From Thermofilum sp. (lineage in GTDB: Archaea > Thermoproteota > Thermoprotei > Thermofilales > Thermofilaceae): 64,000 bases of DNA. The position numbers were made by a program, and so were the translations under genes. This document shows, one piece after another, positions 15,596 to 24,773 of this stretch. The notes under the pieces were generated by a model that saw only the letters and a list, made by a program, of their open reading frames with translations, had not been told where the DNA came from and did no database searches. The stretch spans positions 490,918 through 554,917 of the forward strand of contig JAVYKX010000001.1 of the NCBI GenBank assembly GCA_038741495.1. The letters run 5' to 3'. How positions within the stretch are numbered: position 1 is the first letter of the stretch; the number at the start of each line of letters is the position of its first letter.

Positions 15596-18015
15596 GCTCC
15601 CACCCTCCTAACCTTCACGGTGGAGTTAAGGCTCGGAGAACCGTTTAGAGGCTCCAGCCAGCTGAGCGTGAACATGTTCGGGTTGATACCGTCCTTCAGC
15701 ACCTCGTACTGGCCGGTGATCAGCTTGGAGAACCTCCCGCCAGCCCTGTTGTACACGTAAAGCACCCCCTCCCTCACCCTGTTGGTGACCTTTACGCGGG
15801 CTCTGGCCTTGAAGCCGTTGTCGAGCCCTTCGAGCTCTATCAGGTCGCCGTCCCTTATCCCGAGGCGCTCAGCATCCTTCGGGTTCATCCAGACCCTTCT
15901 GTCGACGAGGCATGCAATCGACCACGTCCACACAGCGTGCACAGTGACGAACTGGTCCCGCCCGTTAACGAGGTAGAACTCGTCCGGGGCAGTCGGCTTC
16001 TTGTACGGTGGAGGCTTCCACTTGGGCAAGGGGTCGTCTTTGAAGTCGAGAGCCCTGAGGCTGTAGATCTCGATGAGCCCGCTCTTCGTCGCGAGGGTTC
16101 CTGGACCCGGCTTCGGAGTCCAGTACCTGAACACGTAGAAGCCTTTCTCGTTGAGAGCCCTCTCTATATCCTCTGCGGGAACGTTCCAAGCTTTCGACAG
16201 ACCTTCAATGGCTTTCTTCCTAACCAAGCTCTCGAACTCCTCGAACTTGTGGTAGTCTGCGTACTCCTCAGTGTAGCCTACCGCCTTAGCCCTGTCGGGG
16301 ACCGTGCGCCTAACTATCTCCATCATGATCCAGAAGCCGTTCCTCGCGTCAACGCCGGGCGGCGGCTCCAGCGCTTTGTGGCTCAGCTGGATTGCGGCGT
16401 GCGGAGTCCACTTCACGTCAGCGAGCTCCTCGCGCTCGAGGTAGATGTTGTCGGGTAAGACGTAGTCAGCCCAGTCCACGCTATCGTTTGGCACAACGTC
16501 GATCACGACCACGAGGTCCAGCTTCCGCAGAGCTTGCTTCAGCTTCTCAGTGTTAACGTCCCTCGTAAAGGGCTCCGTCCCCACGATTATCAAGGCCTTG
16601 ATCGGGTACGGTTTCTCCTCGAGCACCGCGTCGAGTATCGCGTCGAAGACGTGCGGCACTGCAGGGTATTTCTGCGTGTCAATGCGCTTCGCGGTGATCG
16701 GAGGCAGCGTGCCTCCGGTGATCGTCGTCACCTTGTCTGCCTCGGCTCTTGCGGAAGCAGGGAGCCTCGAGCCGAGCTTTATGTAGAGCCCGCCAGCCGT
16801 CTCGATGCTGCCCACAAGAGCGTTCAGGGTGAGGACAGCGCGGAACGCGTCCGAGTCGTTAGCGTTCTTCGAGGTCCACCACCCATCCTCAATGACGCCT
16901 CGCGCGTTCGCAAACTCTCGCGCGATCCTCCGGATCGTTGCTGCTGGGACCCCGCAGATCCCCTCCACTTTCTCGGGCGGGTACTGGGCTGCGCGCTCCT
17001 TCAGGAGGAGGAAGGCCGTCCTCACCTTGACGCCCGCCGCCTCGCCCTCCCACTCGAGTGCGGGGTTCCTAGCCTTCTTGTAGCTGACGAAGTCCTTCGC
17101 GTCCAGGTCGTACACAACGTAGTCTGCGGTTTCGCGCCCAAGGTCTTTCTCGGTTAGAGGCGTGCCGTCAGGCTTGATGAGGAAGGTCGCGTTAGTGTAC
17201 TTCTTCACGTAGGGCTCGTCGTAGAGCTTCTCAGTGAGGATGACGTGCATCATCGCTAAGAAGAAGGCAGCGTCGGTTCCGGGGATTATGGGCACCCACT
17301 CGCCTTCGGCCATCGCAGCGTTACCCATCCTCGGGTCAACGTAGACGAGCTTGACCCCAGCCTCCCTGGCTTTCTGCAGCCTCTGCACGTGACCCATCGC
17401 GGCGTTGAGAACCCGGCCCACGAAGATCACGTACCTCGCTCTCTCGTAGTCTGGGTCGACGGTGGGCGGCCCCCCAGCGCCCAGGATTAGCATTCTCGCG
17501 TATGTGCTGGCGTTGTGGCAGCAGGACGCGTGTGATACGTAGTTCGGAGTCCCGAGAGTGAACGCGATGAAAGGCATGTGCCAAGCGTAGAAGTCGTGGT
17601 AGGTGAAGCATACCGACTCGGGCCCATACTTCCCGACGACTTCCCTCAGCTTAGCAGCAATCTCGTTCAAGGCCGTCTCCCAGTCGACTTCCTGGAACCT
17701 GCCCTCGCCTCTCTCGCCAACTCGCTTCAAAGGTTTCTTTAGCCTCAAGGGGTGGTTCCAGAGCTGTATTGACGATGCCGCTCTCGCGCAGAGGCCGGGC
17801 TGGGGGTGCTCTAGGTTAGGCTCCACGTACATTCTGCCGTTGCGCTTCACGAGGTAGATGCCGCACCCAGCACCGCACATGTTGCACATCACTGGTATTT
17901 TCTCCTCCTGCGCGGCCGACGCCTCCCCACTTGGCTTCGGCGCTGGCAGGTGGACGAGTAGAGTCGCAGCTGCTGCAGTGCTCAGCGCTAAGAAGTCTCT
18001 TCTGCTAAGCTCCAT
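15592..18015 (-). CDS. Mo/W-bisPGD reductase catalytic subunit (polysulfide/thiosulfate reductase-like)
   Basis: 807 aa. A twin-arginine signal (SRRDFL at residues 4-9, then a hydrophobic stretch) means the folded enzyme is exported. A [4Fe-4S] site follows at Cys44, 47, 51 and 76. The likely Mo/W-ligating Cys lies in the YVSHASCCHNAS segment. C-terminal cofactor-binding motifs end the protein (VNGRDQF..., then RLGIRDGDLIELEG). Partner subunits and length agree with PsrA/PhsA-type enzymes that reduce polysulfide, sulfur or thiosulfate, but arsenate, tetrathionate and other substrates are used by near relatives, so the substrate is not settled by sequence alone. Confidence 0.85.
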   Translation of the reverse strand: MELSRRDFLALSTAAAATLLVHLPAPKPSGEASAAQEEKIPVMCNMCGAGCGIYLVKRNGRMYVEPNLEHPQPGLCARAASSIQLWNHPLRLKKPLKRVGERGEGRFQEVDWETALNEIAAKLREVVGKYGPESVCFTYHDFYAWHMPFIAFTLGTPNYVSHASCCHNASTYARMLILGAGGPPTVDPDYERARYVIFVGRVLNAAMGHVQRLQKAREAGVKLVYVDPRMGNAAMAEGEWVPIIPGTDAAFFLAMMHVILTEKLYDEPYVKKYTNATFLIKPDGTPLTEKDLGRETADYVVYDLDAKDFVSYKKARNPALEWEGEAAGVKVRTAFLLLKERAAQYPPEKVEGICGVPAATIRRIAREFANARGVIEDGWWTSKNANDSDAFRAVLTLNALVGSIETAGGLYIKLGSRLPASARAEADKVTTITGGTLPPITAKRIDTQKYPAVPHVFDAILDAVLEEKPYPIKALIIVGTEPFTRDVNTEKLKQALRKLDLVVVIDVVPNDSVDWADYVLPDNIYLEREELADVKWTPHAAIQLSHKALEPPPGVDARNGFWIMMEIVRRTVPDRAKAVGYTEEYADYHKFEEFESLVRKKAIEGLSKAWNVPAEDIERALNEKGFYVFRYWTPKPGPGTLATKSGLIEIYSLRALDFKDDPLPKWKPPPYKKPTAPDEFYLVNGRDQFVTVHAVWTWSIACLVDRRVWMNPKDAERLGIRDGDLIELEGLDNGFKARARVKVTNRVREGVLYVYNRAGGRFSKLITGQYEVLKDGINPNMFTLSWLEPLNGSPSLNSTVKVRRVGA

Positions 18016-18053
18016 ACCGGAAAGAACCTTACCAGGCCCGGATATATTCCTTT

Positions 18054-18085
18054 ATGTCAATACATGATAAGATATAAATATATCT
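18054..18085 (-). promoter_or_regulatory. Promoter region of the Mo/W reductase operon with two inverted repeats
   Basis: On the plus strand AGATATAAATATATCT (18070-18085) is an inverted repeat with 7-bp arms that contains a TATA-like element on both strands. A second repeat, ATGTCAATACAT (18054-18065), lies close to the start point expected from that TATA on the minus strand. Start of psrA-like gene is at 18015, giving a leader of about 35 nt. The repeats could be operator sites, but AT-rich TATA sequence is palindromic by nature. The remaining bases 18086-18226 hold no supported gene. Confidence 0.35.
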
Positions 18086-18226
18086 GGAGCACGTTTCCTC
18101 CGGCGTGCTGCTTTACCTGCCCGAGCTTAGCTCCTTCTAGATGTCAGAGAAGCTCTACGGCGGTTTGAGCGGCCCGAAGTTTTCGCTGGAGCACCCCGGT
18201 TAGAGAAACTGCCGAGGGGTTGATGT

Positions 18227-18985
18227 TCAAGAAGTGTTCTCTAGGGGGGCGCCGCGCCTGATCACTTCGATTATTTCTTCCGGTGTAACTTTCTCTTTAG
18301 GTACATCGGCGATTTTCCTGCCGTGGTCGAGCACCACTATCCTGTCCGCGACCTCATAAACGTGGTATATGTTGTGGGAGATGATGACCACGCTGGTTCC
18401 CTGCTTCTTCACGTCTAGGATGTGGTCGAGGACGGCTCTGGTCTCTCGGACTGAGAGGGCGGCGGTGGGCTCGTCGAGGAGGAGCAGCTTCGCCTTGAAG
18501 TGCATCGCTCTACCGATAGCGACGCTCTGCCTTTCACCTCCGCTGAGTTTCGCTACGCGCACTGAAGGGCTCCGGATCCTCTTGAGCCCGATCTCCTGGA
18601 GTACTTTCATCGCCTCTTCCGACATCCTCCTCCGCTGCAGGATAGCTAAGGGGCCGATCTTCCTCACAGGCTCTCTCCCGAGGAAGATGTTCCTCTCGAT
18701 GCTCAGAAGGTCGATCAGCGCGAGGTGCTGGTACACGATCTCGATACCAGCTGCCCTGGCCTCTCCGGGGTCTCTGAATATCCTCGGCGAGCCCTCCCAG
18801 TAGATCTCCCCGGCGTCAGGCTGGTAGACGCCGGCGATGATTTTTACGAGCGTGCTTTTGCCGGCTCCGTTGTCGCCCACCAGGCCGACGACCTCGGCTC
18901 TTCCCACGTGGAAGTCGACGCCTTTGAGGGCTTCGACGGGGCCGAACCTCTTCACGATCCCGCGCATCTCGAGGAGGTGGCTCAC
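18227..18985 (-). CDS. CUT2-type sugar ABC transporter ATP-binding protein
   Basis: 252 aa. Walker A GDNGAGKSTLVK with the GDN variation typical of CUT2 (RbsA/FrcA) proteins, signature LSGGERQSVAIGRAM, Walker B LLLLDEPTAALS and switch His in VVIISHNIYHVYEVAD. It is a single ATPase domain, like FrcA, rather than the fused two-domain RbsA. It is the last gene of a binding protein-permease-ATPase operon, 4 nt after the permease. It should work as a homodimer. Confidence 0.9.
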   Translation of the reverse strand: MSHLLEMRGIVKRFGPVEALKGVDFHVGRAEVVGLVGDNGAGKSTLVKIIAGVYQPDAGEIYWEGSPRIFRDPGEARAAGIEIVYQHLALIDLLSIERNIFLGREPVRKIGPLAILQRRRMSEEAMKVLQEIGLKRIRSPSVRVAKLSGGERQSVAIGRAMHFKAKLLLLDEPTAALSVRETRAVLDHILDVKKQGTSVVIISHNIYHVYEVADRIVVLDHGRKIADVPKEKVTPEEIIEVIRRGAPLENTS

Positions 18986-18989
18986 GGGA

Positions 18990-19979
18990 TCACCCCGGGG
19001 CTACGAACTTCTTCACGATGAACTGGTTTATCACCGTAGCTACTATCAGCAGTATTCCTATGAACGCTGTGTACCAGTAGGCTGGCGCCTTGGCGAGCAC
19101 GAGGCCGACTCTCGTCATCGCTACGAGCACTGCGCCGAGGAAGGTGCCGACTACGCTCCCGTAGCCGCCTGAGAGCAGGCACCCGCCAAGCACTGCAGCG
19201 GTTATCGCCTCCAGCTCTAGCCCTATGCCGAGAGTCGGGTCTACTACCCTGAACCTGCTGAAGGCGATGAGGCCAGCGAGGCCGGCCAGCAGCGAAGATA
19301 TACCGAAGTTGATGATCTTCACCCTTCTGACCGGGACGCCCAGCTCCCTAGCGGTCGCCGCGCTCCCTCCTACAGCGTAGACCCAATTACCGTAAGGGGT
19401 CCAGTTCAGTATGAACGCGAAAAGGCCTGTAAGCGCGATAAGCCACAGCGCGCTTGTGCGCAGTCCTTCCTCCGTTAGAACCCCGTTGAGGACGCTCGCC
19501 AGCCAGTGGTCGTGGGGCATCCTCACGGGGAAGCCGCCGGTAACCGCCAGCAGGATACCTCTGAAGAACATCATGAAGCCTAGAGAGGTTATGAAGCTCG
19601 GTATCCCGGTGCGCAGGGTGATGTAGCCCATCGCTACGCCAGCCGCGAAGGCTACGGAGAGCATGATGAGGGAAGCGAGGAGCATGTCCACGCCCCCTAT
19701 CATCATGTACGCGACGCCCATCGGAACTAGCGCGTATATGCTACCAACCGCGAGGTTAAACTCTCCGCTGATCATCAGGAAGGCGACACCCACGGAGACG
19801 ACACCGACCTCTCCCGCCAGCGCAAGTATGCTGTAAAGCGTGGGCAGCGTCAGGAACTTCTCGGGAACTAGTACCGCGAATATGAGTGCGATGCTTAGGA
19901 AGCTCACCCCCACGCCAAGCTCGGGGTGCTGGAGGAAAGTGACAATCATCCTACTGGTTTCTCGACTCATGGCGAACAC
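18990..19979 (-). CDS. CUT2-type sugar ABC transporter permease
   Basis: 329 aa with about 8-10 hydrophobic segments in the RbsC pattern. The C-terminal motif ITAAVLGGCLLSGGYGSVVGTFLGA is the clearest family marker, along with PSFITSLGFMMFFRGILLAVTGG in the middle (cited in part). It forms a homodimeric channel. It is placed between the binding protein and the ATPase. The exact sugar is unknown. Confidence 0.9.
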   Translation of the reverse strand: MFAMSRETSRMIVTFLQHPELGVGVSFLSIALIFAVLVPEKFLTLPTLYSILALAGEVGVVSVGVAFLMISGEFNLAVGSIYALVPMGVAYMMIGGVDMLLASLIMLSVAFAAGVAMGYITLRTGIPSFITSLGFMMFFRGILLAVTGGFPVRMPHDHWLASVLNGVLTEEGLRTSALWLIALTGLFAFILNWTPYGNWVYAVGGSAATARELGVPVRRVKIINFGISSLLAGLAGLIAFSRFRVVDPTLGIGLELEAITAAVLGGCLLSGGYGSVVGTFLGAVLVAMTRVGLVLAKAPAYWYTAFIGILLIVATVINQFIVKKFVAPG

Positions 19980-20009
19980 CCAGAGAAAAAAAGGGTTATT
20001 TACACGGAG

Positions 20010-21032
20010 TTACGCTCCACCTGTGGTCGCTATCTGCTTCTTAACCAGGTCCAGCTTAGCCTTGTCGATGACCGTGGGGCCTGTCGGGACCTGTGCTGGC
20101 GGCATGATGCCGTACTTCACGTAGAGGTACATGAAGACGACGGGGAGGAAGCCCTGAGCGTACGGCTGCTGGCTCACAGCCGCGTCGAGCTCACCGGCCT
20201 CGATCGCTTTGAGGATCACGTCGTCTATGTCGACTGTGAGGAGGCGCACCTTGCCTGTGAGCTTCATCTCTCGGAGAACTTGAAGCGCTGGGTGCGCGCC
20301 CAGTGGCCCTAGGGTGAAGATAGCGTCAGTCTCCGGGTGAGCTGTTAGGTAGCTTCGGAAAACCTCCGCGGCTTTAGTGGGGTCGGTAGTGATGTCGAGC
20401 TTCTCGACGGGGACGTCGGGGTACGCTTTCTTGATAGCGTCGGTGATTCCCTGGGCTCTCGTCTCGAGGCCTACGTGCCCTACCTCGTGGATACCGATCA
20501 CGACGCGCTTAGGCTTGTACCCCTTGTCGACCAAATACTTGGCCAGGTAGTAGCCGGCGTCGTACTCGTTCTGGCCGATGTAGGTGATGTACGGGATCCT
20601 CTCCTTCTCGGGCCTCGGGTCGGGGACGTTCACCGCTATAACCGGTATGCCCATGCCGATCGCTCTCCGGGCCGGCTCGTCGAGGGCTTTGTAGTCAGTG
20701 ATCGTCAGGATGATGCCCTGCGGCCTAGCGGCGATCGCGCTGTTCAGCAAGTCCACGAGCGCCGGGATGCTGAACTTCTCGGGACCGGAGTAAACTACCT
20801 TCACGTTGAGCAGTGCTGCCGCGTCCTGGCTTCCCTTGATGACGGGAGCCCACCACGGGTCAGCGGGCCCGCCGTGAGAGACGTAGTAGAACGTGTACTC
20901 AGGGGCGGCGGGCGCAGCGGGAGCGGCGGGTCTCGGTGCGAGGAGGTACCCTACGACAGCGCCTACGATCAGGCCTATCACTAGGAATGCTAGGGCTGGA
21001 AGCATCGGTATTTTCTGGGTTTTCTGGGCCAT
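20010..21032 (-). CDS. CUT2-type sugar-binding protein (RbsB-like), membrane-anchored
   Basis: 340 aa. Residues about 9-32 form one membrane helix; a Pro/Ala-rich linker (APRPAAPAAPAAPEY) joins it to a periplasmic-binding fold of the RbsB type (FYYVSHGGPADPWWAPVIKG, AARPQGIILTITDY, then GIPVIAVNVPD). The binding site Trp/Arg pattern around PADPWW suits a sugar or a small polyol. First gene of the operon. It is tethered without a lipobox Cys. Confidence 0.88.
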   Translation of the reverse strand: MAQKTQKIPMLPALAFLVIGLIVGAVVGYLLAPRPAAPAAPAAPEYTFYYVSHGGPADPWWAPVIKGSQDAAALLNVKVVYSGPEKFSIPALVDLLNSAIAARPQGIILTITDYKALDEPARRAIGMGIPVIAVNVPDPRPEKERIPYITYIGQNEYDAGYYLAKYLVDKGYKPKRVVIGIHEVGHVGLETRAQGITDAIKKAYPDVPVEKLDITTDPTKAAEVFRSYLTAHPETDAIFTLGPLGAHPALQVLREMKLTGKVRLLTVDIDDVILKAIEAGELDAAVSQQPYAQGFLPVVFMYLYVKYGIMPPAQVPTGPTVIDKAKLDLVKKQIATTGGA

Positions 21033-21083
21033 GTTTATCGGGGTCAGAAAAATCCAAATACTGTAAATATGCCGTTTTCGAAA

Positions 21084-21095
21084 TCTTTATAAGAT
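21084..21095 (-). promoter_or_regulatory. Predicted TATA box for the CUT2 sugar transporter operon
   Basis: The minus strand reads CTTATAAAGATT about 55-60 nt upstream of the RbsB-like start, giving a leader of roughly 30 nt. This is one of the closest matches to the archaeal TATA consensus in the window. No clear operator palindrome was seen. Confidence 0.55.
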
Positions 21096-21099
21096 CAAG

Positions 21100-21443
21100 G
21101 GGCTTTCCTCAGGAGAACCTAGCCCGGAGCTTCGAGGATTTAGGATAGTTGTGGCTTTATAGCTAGCTTTCAGCTTCCCTTGAGATTAAAGCCTAGATGG
21201 CGTCTCCCAGCGTCGAAGCGCTCCCCCTCTAGTAGCGTGGTTCTAGCGAGCGGCCTGGCTAGCTCGTTGAAGAGGAGCTTCGACTTTGAAGGGCGAAGCG
21301 GGCGTGCCTACGCGGGCACCATCTCGTGGTGGGCGAGAGCTCTTCCGAGAAGTGGGAACCGAGAAAATTGCTGGGAGCGGGAAGCAATCGGGTAGCTTGC
21401 GTCCGGGTTTAGCTCAGCTTCTGCCTATGAGGCTGGCTTTGGG
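21100..21443. other. Gap without a supported gene
   Basis: About 340 nt. A 71-codon ORF on the plus strand (21180-21395) has low-complexity Arg/Ser-rich composition and no protein-like pattern. A GGGTTTAGCTCAGC string near 21400 recalls a tRNA D-arm, but no acceptor stem or T-loop follows. I see no supported gene or repeat. Confidence 0.5.
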
Positions 21444-22544
21444 CTACCCGGCTTGGAAGAGCGCTGTTTCGACTTCTTCAAGGAAGTGTTTTACGCGGGG
21501 TTCAGATGCCCCGTCTCCGGATACCAGGTTGACCAGCATCCCCCTCACTATTGTCCTGACGGCGTCCCTCTCGGATAGTCCGCGGGAGCGGAGGTAGAAG
21601 AGCGCTTCAGGGTCGATCGGCGAATGCGAAGCGGAGTGGCTAGCCTCTGCGGGCTCGTCGGAGTTTATCTCAAGCATCGGCGCGGAGTAGGCTCTGGAGT
21701 CGGGAGTCAAGGGGATGAGGCGGGATTCGACCCTGATGGCGGAGCCTCTCGAGCCTCTCTCCACCGTGGAGAGCCCCTTGTGGACAACGGTCCCCTTCGA
21801 GGCGAAGCCTACAACTTTCACGAGCACTTTTGTTCGCTGTGCTAGCTGGAGTGTACTCGTGCTGAACGTCACGTGAGAGTTCGCCGGCGCTGCCAGAGCT
21901 CCTCTGATGAGCGCGCCGGCGTTCTCGCCTCTCACCGTGTAGCTTTCCTCAACGTGGTCTGCAAAGCCTCCAACGACTAGGCTTAGTGTTCTGAGCCGCG
22001 ACCCAGTGTCGAGCGAAGCCCAGTGGAAGAGAGCAGTGGAGGAGCCCGGCGAGTCTACTAGCACCTCCACGATGTCGGCGCTAACCCCTGGAGCCACGCG
22101 CGTTCTCAGCGAAACCGTGAGAAGCCCCGCAGCCTCGCTCGGCGAGAAGGATGCGAGAATCAGCGTTGAATCTCGAAGAACTTCGAGCTCGAGGTGCACC
22201 GACTTGACCCCCTGGAGAGGCTTTTCGAGGAGAATCACCGCATCTCCCCTCACAGACGTTTTCCTCGCAAGAGTGAGGTTCTCGACATGGAACTGGAAGA
22301 GCTTCAAGCCGATGGGCTTCACGTCAGCTAGCTCTAAGCCCGGCTCTACCCCTCTGTCCCTCACTCCTACCAGGATACTGGGGCTTGCTCCCAGCTTTTC
22401 GAGCAGTCTTGCGTCAAAGCCCCCAGCCGTAGGCTCCCCAGGGTTCTCGAGAAACTTCTCGAAGCGCGTCCAGTCCGTGTAGTACTTCACGGTCGGCGAG
22501 TCACGCACGATCTGGTAAGGTAGCTGCAGGTACACGGCTCTCAC
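21444..22544 (-). CDS. sufD: SufD-like Fe-S cluster scaffold subunit
   Basis: 366 aa. The right-handed beta-helix SufBD pattern is seen in the middle (ASKGTVVHKGLSTVERGSRG, then SAPMLEINSDEPAEASHSAS), and the C terminus SPIDPEALFYLRSRGLSERDAVRTIVRGML is the SufBD helical cap. The conserved His in EASHSAS matches the SufD metal-ligand region. It lies after sufB with a 4-nt overlap, so sufC-sufB-sufD is a coupled operon. SufB and SufD with SufC assemble Fe-S clusters, needed here for the many Fe-S enzymes nearby. Confidence 0.9.
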   Translation of the reverse strand: MRAVYLQLPYQIVRDSPTVKYYTDWTRFEKFLENPGEPTAGGFDARLLEKLGASPSILVGVRDRGVEPGLELADVKPIGLKLFQFHVENLTLARKTSVRGDAVILLEKPLQGVKSVHLELEVLRDSTLILASFSPSEAAGLLTVSLRTRVAPGVSADIVEVLVDSPGSSTALFHWASLDTGSRLRTLSLVVGGFADHVEESYTVRGENAGALIRGALAAPANSHVTFSTSTLQLAQRTKVLVKVVGFASKGTVVHKGLSTVERGSRGSAIRVESRLIPLTPDSRAYSAPMLEINSDEPAEASHSASHSPIDPEALFYLRSRGLSERDAVRTIVRGMLVNLVSGDGASEPRVKHFLEEVETALFQAG

Positions 22545-23956
22545 CCGTAGCCCCCCAGCTCCTCGAACTCGAGCTCCAGCACCTTCCTCAAAACCAGCCC
22601 GTACTCGGCCGGCAGCCTCCCTAGGATATCGCTCACGTAGCCCAGGAGGAGCAGCCTCCTCGCCTCGCTCTCCCGCAGTCCGCGAGCTCTCAAGTAGAAG
22701 AGAACGTCTTCGCCCAGCTTCCCCACAGAGGCTTCGTGGACGACTGTCGCCTCCTCCTCTTCTACCTCGTTCCTAGGGTAGGTGTACGCTCTCGAGCGCT
22801 CGTCGAGGACAAGGCTATCGCACTTCACCGACGCTGTCGCCCCTTTAGCGCCCTTAGCGACCTTCACGAGGCCCCTGTACACAGCGGTCCCGCCCTCCAC
22901 GCTTATACTCTTGCTCACCACTTCGCTCGCAGTGTTCGGGGCTAGGTGGAATACTTTCGCCCCGCTATCCTTCCAGACGCTGCCCTTAGCTAGAGTCACC
23001 CCGTGGATAGACGCGGAGGCCCCCTCACCCCTCAGGACGGCGGAGGGGTAGACGTAGCTCGCCTTGCTGCCGATGCTTCCTTCAACCCACTCGATTCTCG
23101 CCCCGCGCTCCAGCAGAGCTCTCTTGTTGTTGAAGTTGATGAGGTTCTTGCTCCAGTTCTGGATCGTGGTGAACTTCACGTGAGCATTCTCGCCAACGTA
23201 AACCTCGACCATCCCGTCGTGGAAGCTGTACTTCTTGAAGAGGGGTGCTGAGCACCCCTCGATGAAGTGCACGTAGCTTCCCCTGTCCGCTACTATCAGC
23301 GTGTGCTCGAACTGGCTTTCAAGCTCGCTAGCAATGAAGAAGAAAGCTTCTATCGGGGCCTCGACCCTGACCCCCGGGGGCACGTAGAGGAAGACTCCAC
23401 CGCTCCAGAGCGCTCCGTGGAGTGCTGCGAACTTGTGGTCGCTGGGCGGGAAAATCCTCATGAAGAACTTTCTCACCAGGTCCGGGTACCTTGCTACCGC
23501 TTCGCTCATATCCATCAGCAAGACGCCCTTCTCTTCAAGGAACTTCCTAAATGCGAGGTACACGTTCTCGCTCTCCAGCTGCGCCGCCAACCCCGAGAGG
23601 GCTTTCCTCTCTATCTCTGGGAGGCCTATCCTCTCGTAAACCCGCTTGATATCCTCCGGCAGCTCGTCCCACGAAGCCGCTCTATCGACATCCGGGTGAA
23701 CGTAGTGGGCCAGCTCCTCCAGGTCTAGCTCCTCCACGCCGATAAGCCAGTTGGGAGTCGGCAGCTTCTCGAACAGCTCCAGGCTCCTCAGCCTGAGCTG
23801 GAGCATCCACTCCGGCTCTCTCTTGATCCTGGAGATCTCCTCAACCATGCTTCTCGTTATCCTCCCGCGGAGCTCGACCCTCGGCTTCAGAGTGACAGAA
23901 GCTATGCTCGTATCCCCAAGCTCTAGGCTTTCAAGCACGCGGCGGGCCGCCATCAC
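22541..23956 (-). CDS. sufB: SufB Fe-S cluster assembly scaffold
   Basis: 471 aa, standard SufB length. N-terminal helical part with REPEWMLQLRLRSLELFEKLP, then LESENVYLAFRKFLEEKGV, VYVGENAHVKFTTIQNWSKN and the C-terminal AYTYPRNEVEEEEATVVHEASVGK segment. The conserved region around GCSAPLFKKYSFHDG is present, though the order and Cys set are shifted from E. coli SufB. It overlaps sufC by 4 nt. Start at ATG 23956, where two Met codons in a row leave the exact first residue open. Confidence 0.93.
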   Translation of the reverse strand: MMAARRVLESLELGDTSIASVTLKPRVELRGRITRSMVEEISRIKREPEWMLQLRLRSLELFEKLPTPNWLIGVEELDLEELAHYVHPDVDRAASWDELPEDIKRVYERIGLPEIERKALSGLAAQLESENVYLAFRKFLEEKGVLLMDMSEAVARYPDLVRKFFMRIFPPSDHKFAALHGALWSGGVFLYVPPGVRVEAPIEAFFFIASELESQFEHTLIVADRGSYVHFIEGCSAPLFKKYSFHDGMVEVYVGENAHVKFTTIQNWSKNLINFNNKRALLERGARIEWVEGSIGSKASYVYPSAVLRGEGASASIHGVTLAKGSVWKDSGAKVFHLAPNTASEVVSKSISVEGGTAVYRGLVKVAKGAKGATASVKCDSLVLDERSRAYTYPRNEVEEEEATVVHEASVGKLGEDVLFYLRARGLRESEARRLLLLGYVSDILGRLPAEYGLVLRKVLELEFEELGGYG

Positions 23957-24669
23957 GCGGCACCCGGGTAACCTTTCTCGGAGATCGCGCGAGCCAGCTC
24001 AACACCTCCCTCAGCTGCTATCAGCCCCGAGACGAGAACTAGAACCTTCTGCGGCCTCACGATCTCCACAGTCATAGGGTTGTGGGTGATGAGCAGCACG
24101 CCGGCGCCGCTACCCGCCAGCTCCCCGAGAGCGACCGCCAGGAGCCTGACCCCATCGACGTCCAGCCCCGAGTCCGGCTCGTCGAGCACAACAACTCTAG
24201 GCTTCAGCACCAGGGCCTGGGCAACCTCAAGCCTCTTGCGCTCACCGCCCGAGAAGCCCACGTTTACCTGCCTCTCCAGGTAGCTGGGCGGCAAGGCCAT
24301 CTTCCCGAGCGCGCGCACCACTTGGTCTTCAGAGTACTCCAGCCCCTGAGCCGGCAGCACGGCACTCAGCAGGGCGCGCACGCTAACCCCCTCCAGCGCT
24401 GGAGGTGCTTGGAAGCCGAGGAACAAGCCTCTGCGCGCTCTCTCCTCAGGCTTCAGCGCCGTCACATCTTCTCCGTTGAGGAGAATTCTACCCCCCACGA
24501 CCTCGTAGCGCGGATGCCCTGCGAGGCTTAAAGCCAGCGTGCTCTTCCCGCTTCCGTTAGGCCCCATCATCGCCACTACGCTACCCTGGGGAACGGAGAA
24601 GCTGACGCCGCGCACTACTTCTCTGCCACTTACTCTCACGTGCAGGTTCACTACTTCGAGGCCCACCAT
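23953..24669 (-). CDS. sufC: SufC ATPase of the Suf Fe-S assembly complex
   Basis: 238 aa. Walker A GPNGSGKSTLALSLAGHPRY, signature VGFSGGERKRLEVAQAL, Walker B VVLDEPDSGLDVDG and switch His in LLITHNPM are diagnostic for SufC. First gene of the operon. It powers the SufBCD scaffold. The ATG lies only about 10 nt after the predicted start point, and a perfect palindrome sits in that short leader. Confidence 0.94.
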   Translation of the reverse strand: MVGLEVVNLHVRVSGREVVRGVSFSVPQGSVVAMMGPNGSGKSTLALSLAGHPRYEVVGGRILLNGEDVTALKPEERARRGLFLGFQAPPALEGVSVRALLSAVLPAQGLEYSEDQVVRALGKMALPPSYLERQVNVGFSGGERKRLEVAQALVLKPRVVVLDEPDSGLDVDGVRLLAVALGELAGSGAGVLLITHNPMTVEIVRPQKVLVLVSGLIAAEGGVELARAISEKGYPGAA

Positions 24670-24674
24670 TCTCT

Positions 24675-24710
24675 ATGACAGTGTCATTAGGCAGAGGGCC
24701 GGCTATAAAG
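24675..24710 (-). promoter_or_regulatory. sufCBD promoter: palindrome ATGACAGTGTCAT and TATA box
   Basis: ATGACAGTGTCAT (24675-24687) is a perfect 6-bp-arm palindrome with one central base, 5 nt upstream of the sufC start. On the minus strand the TATA element GCTTTATAGC lies at about 24702-24711, which puts the expected start point inside the palindrome. A protein bound there would block initiation, so this looks like an operator for an iron or Fe-S responsive repressor. Confidence 0.55.
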
Positions 24711-24773
24711 CTTTCCGTAGAGGTAGGCGCGGGTCTAAGTAAAAACGGGCTGTTGAGAACGGGGCAGAGGGGG

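Noticed and set aside
18141-18203. 20-codon ORF starting MSEKLYGGLSG
   Set aside because: Too short, no ribosome binding site and no similarity pattern.
21380-21443. Possible tRNA because of a GGGTTTAGCTCAGC string
   Set aside because: No acceptor stem pairing, anticodon arm or T-loop (GGTTCRA) follows.
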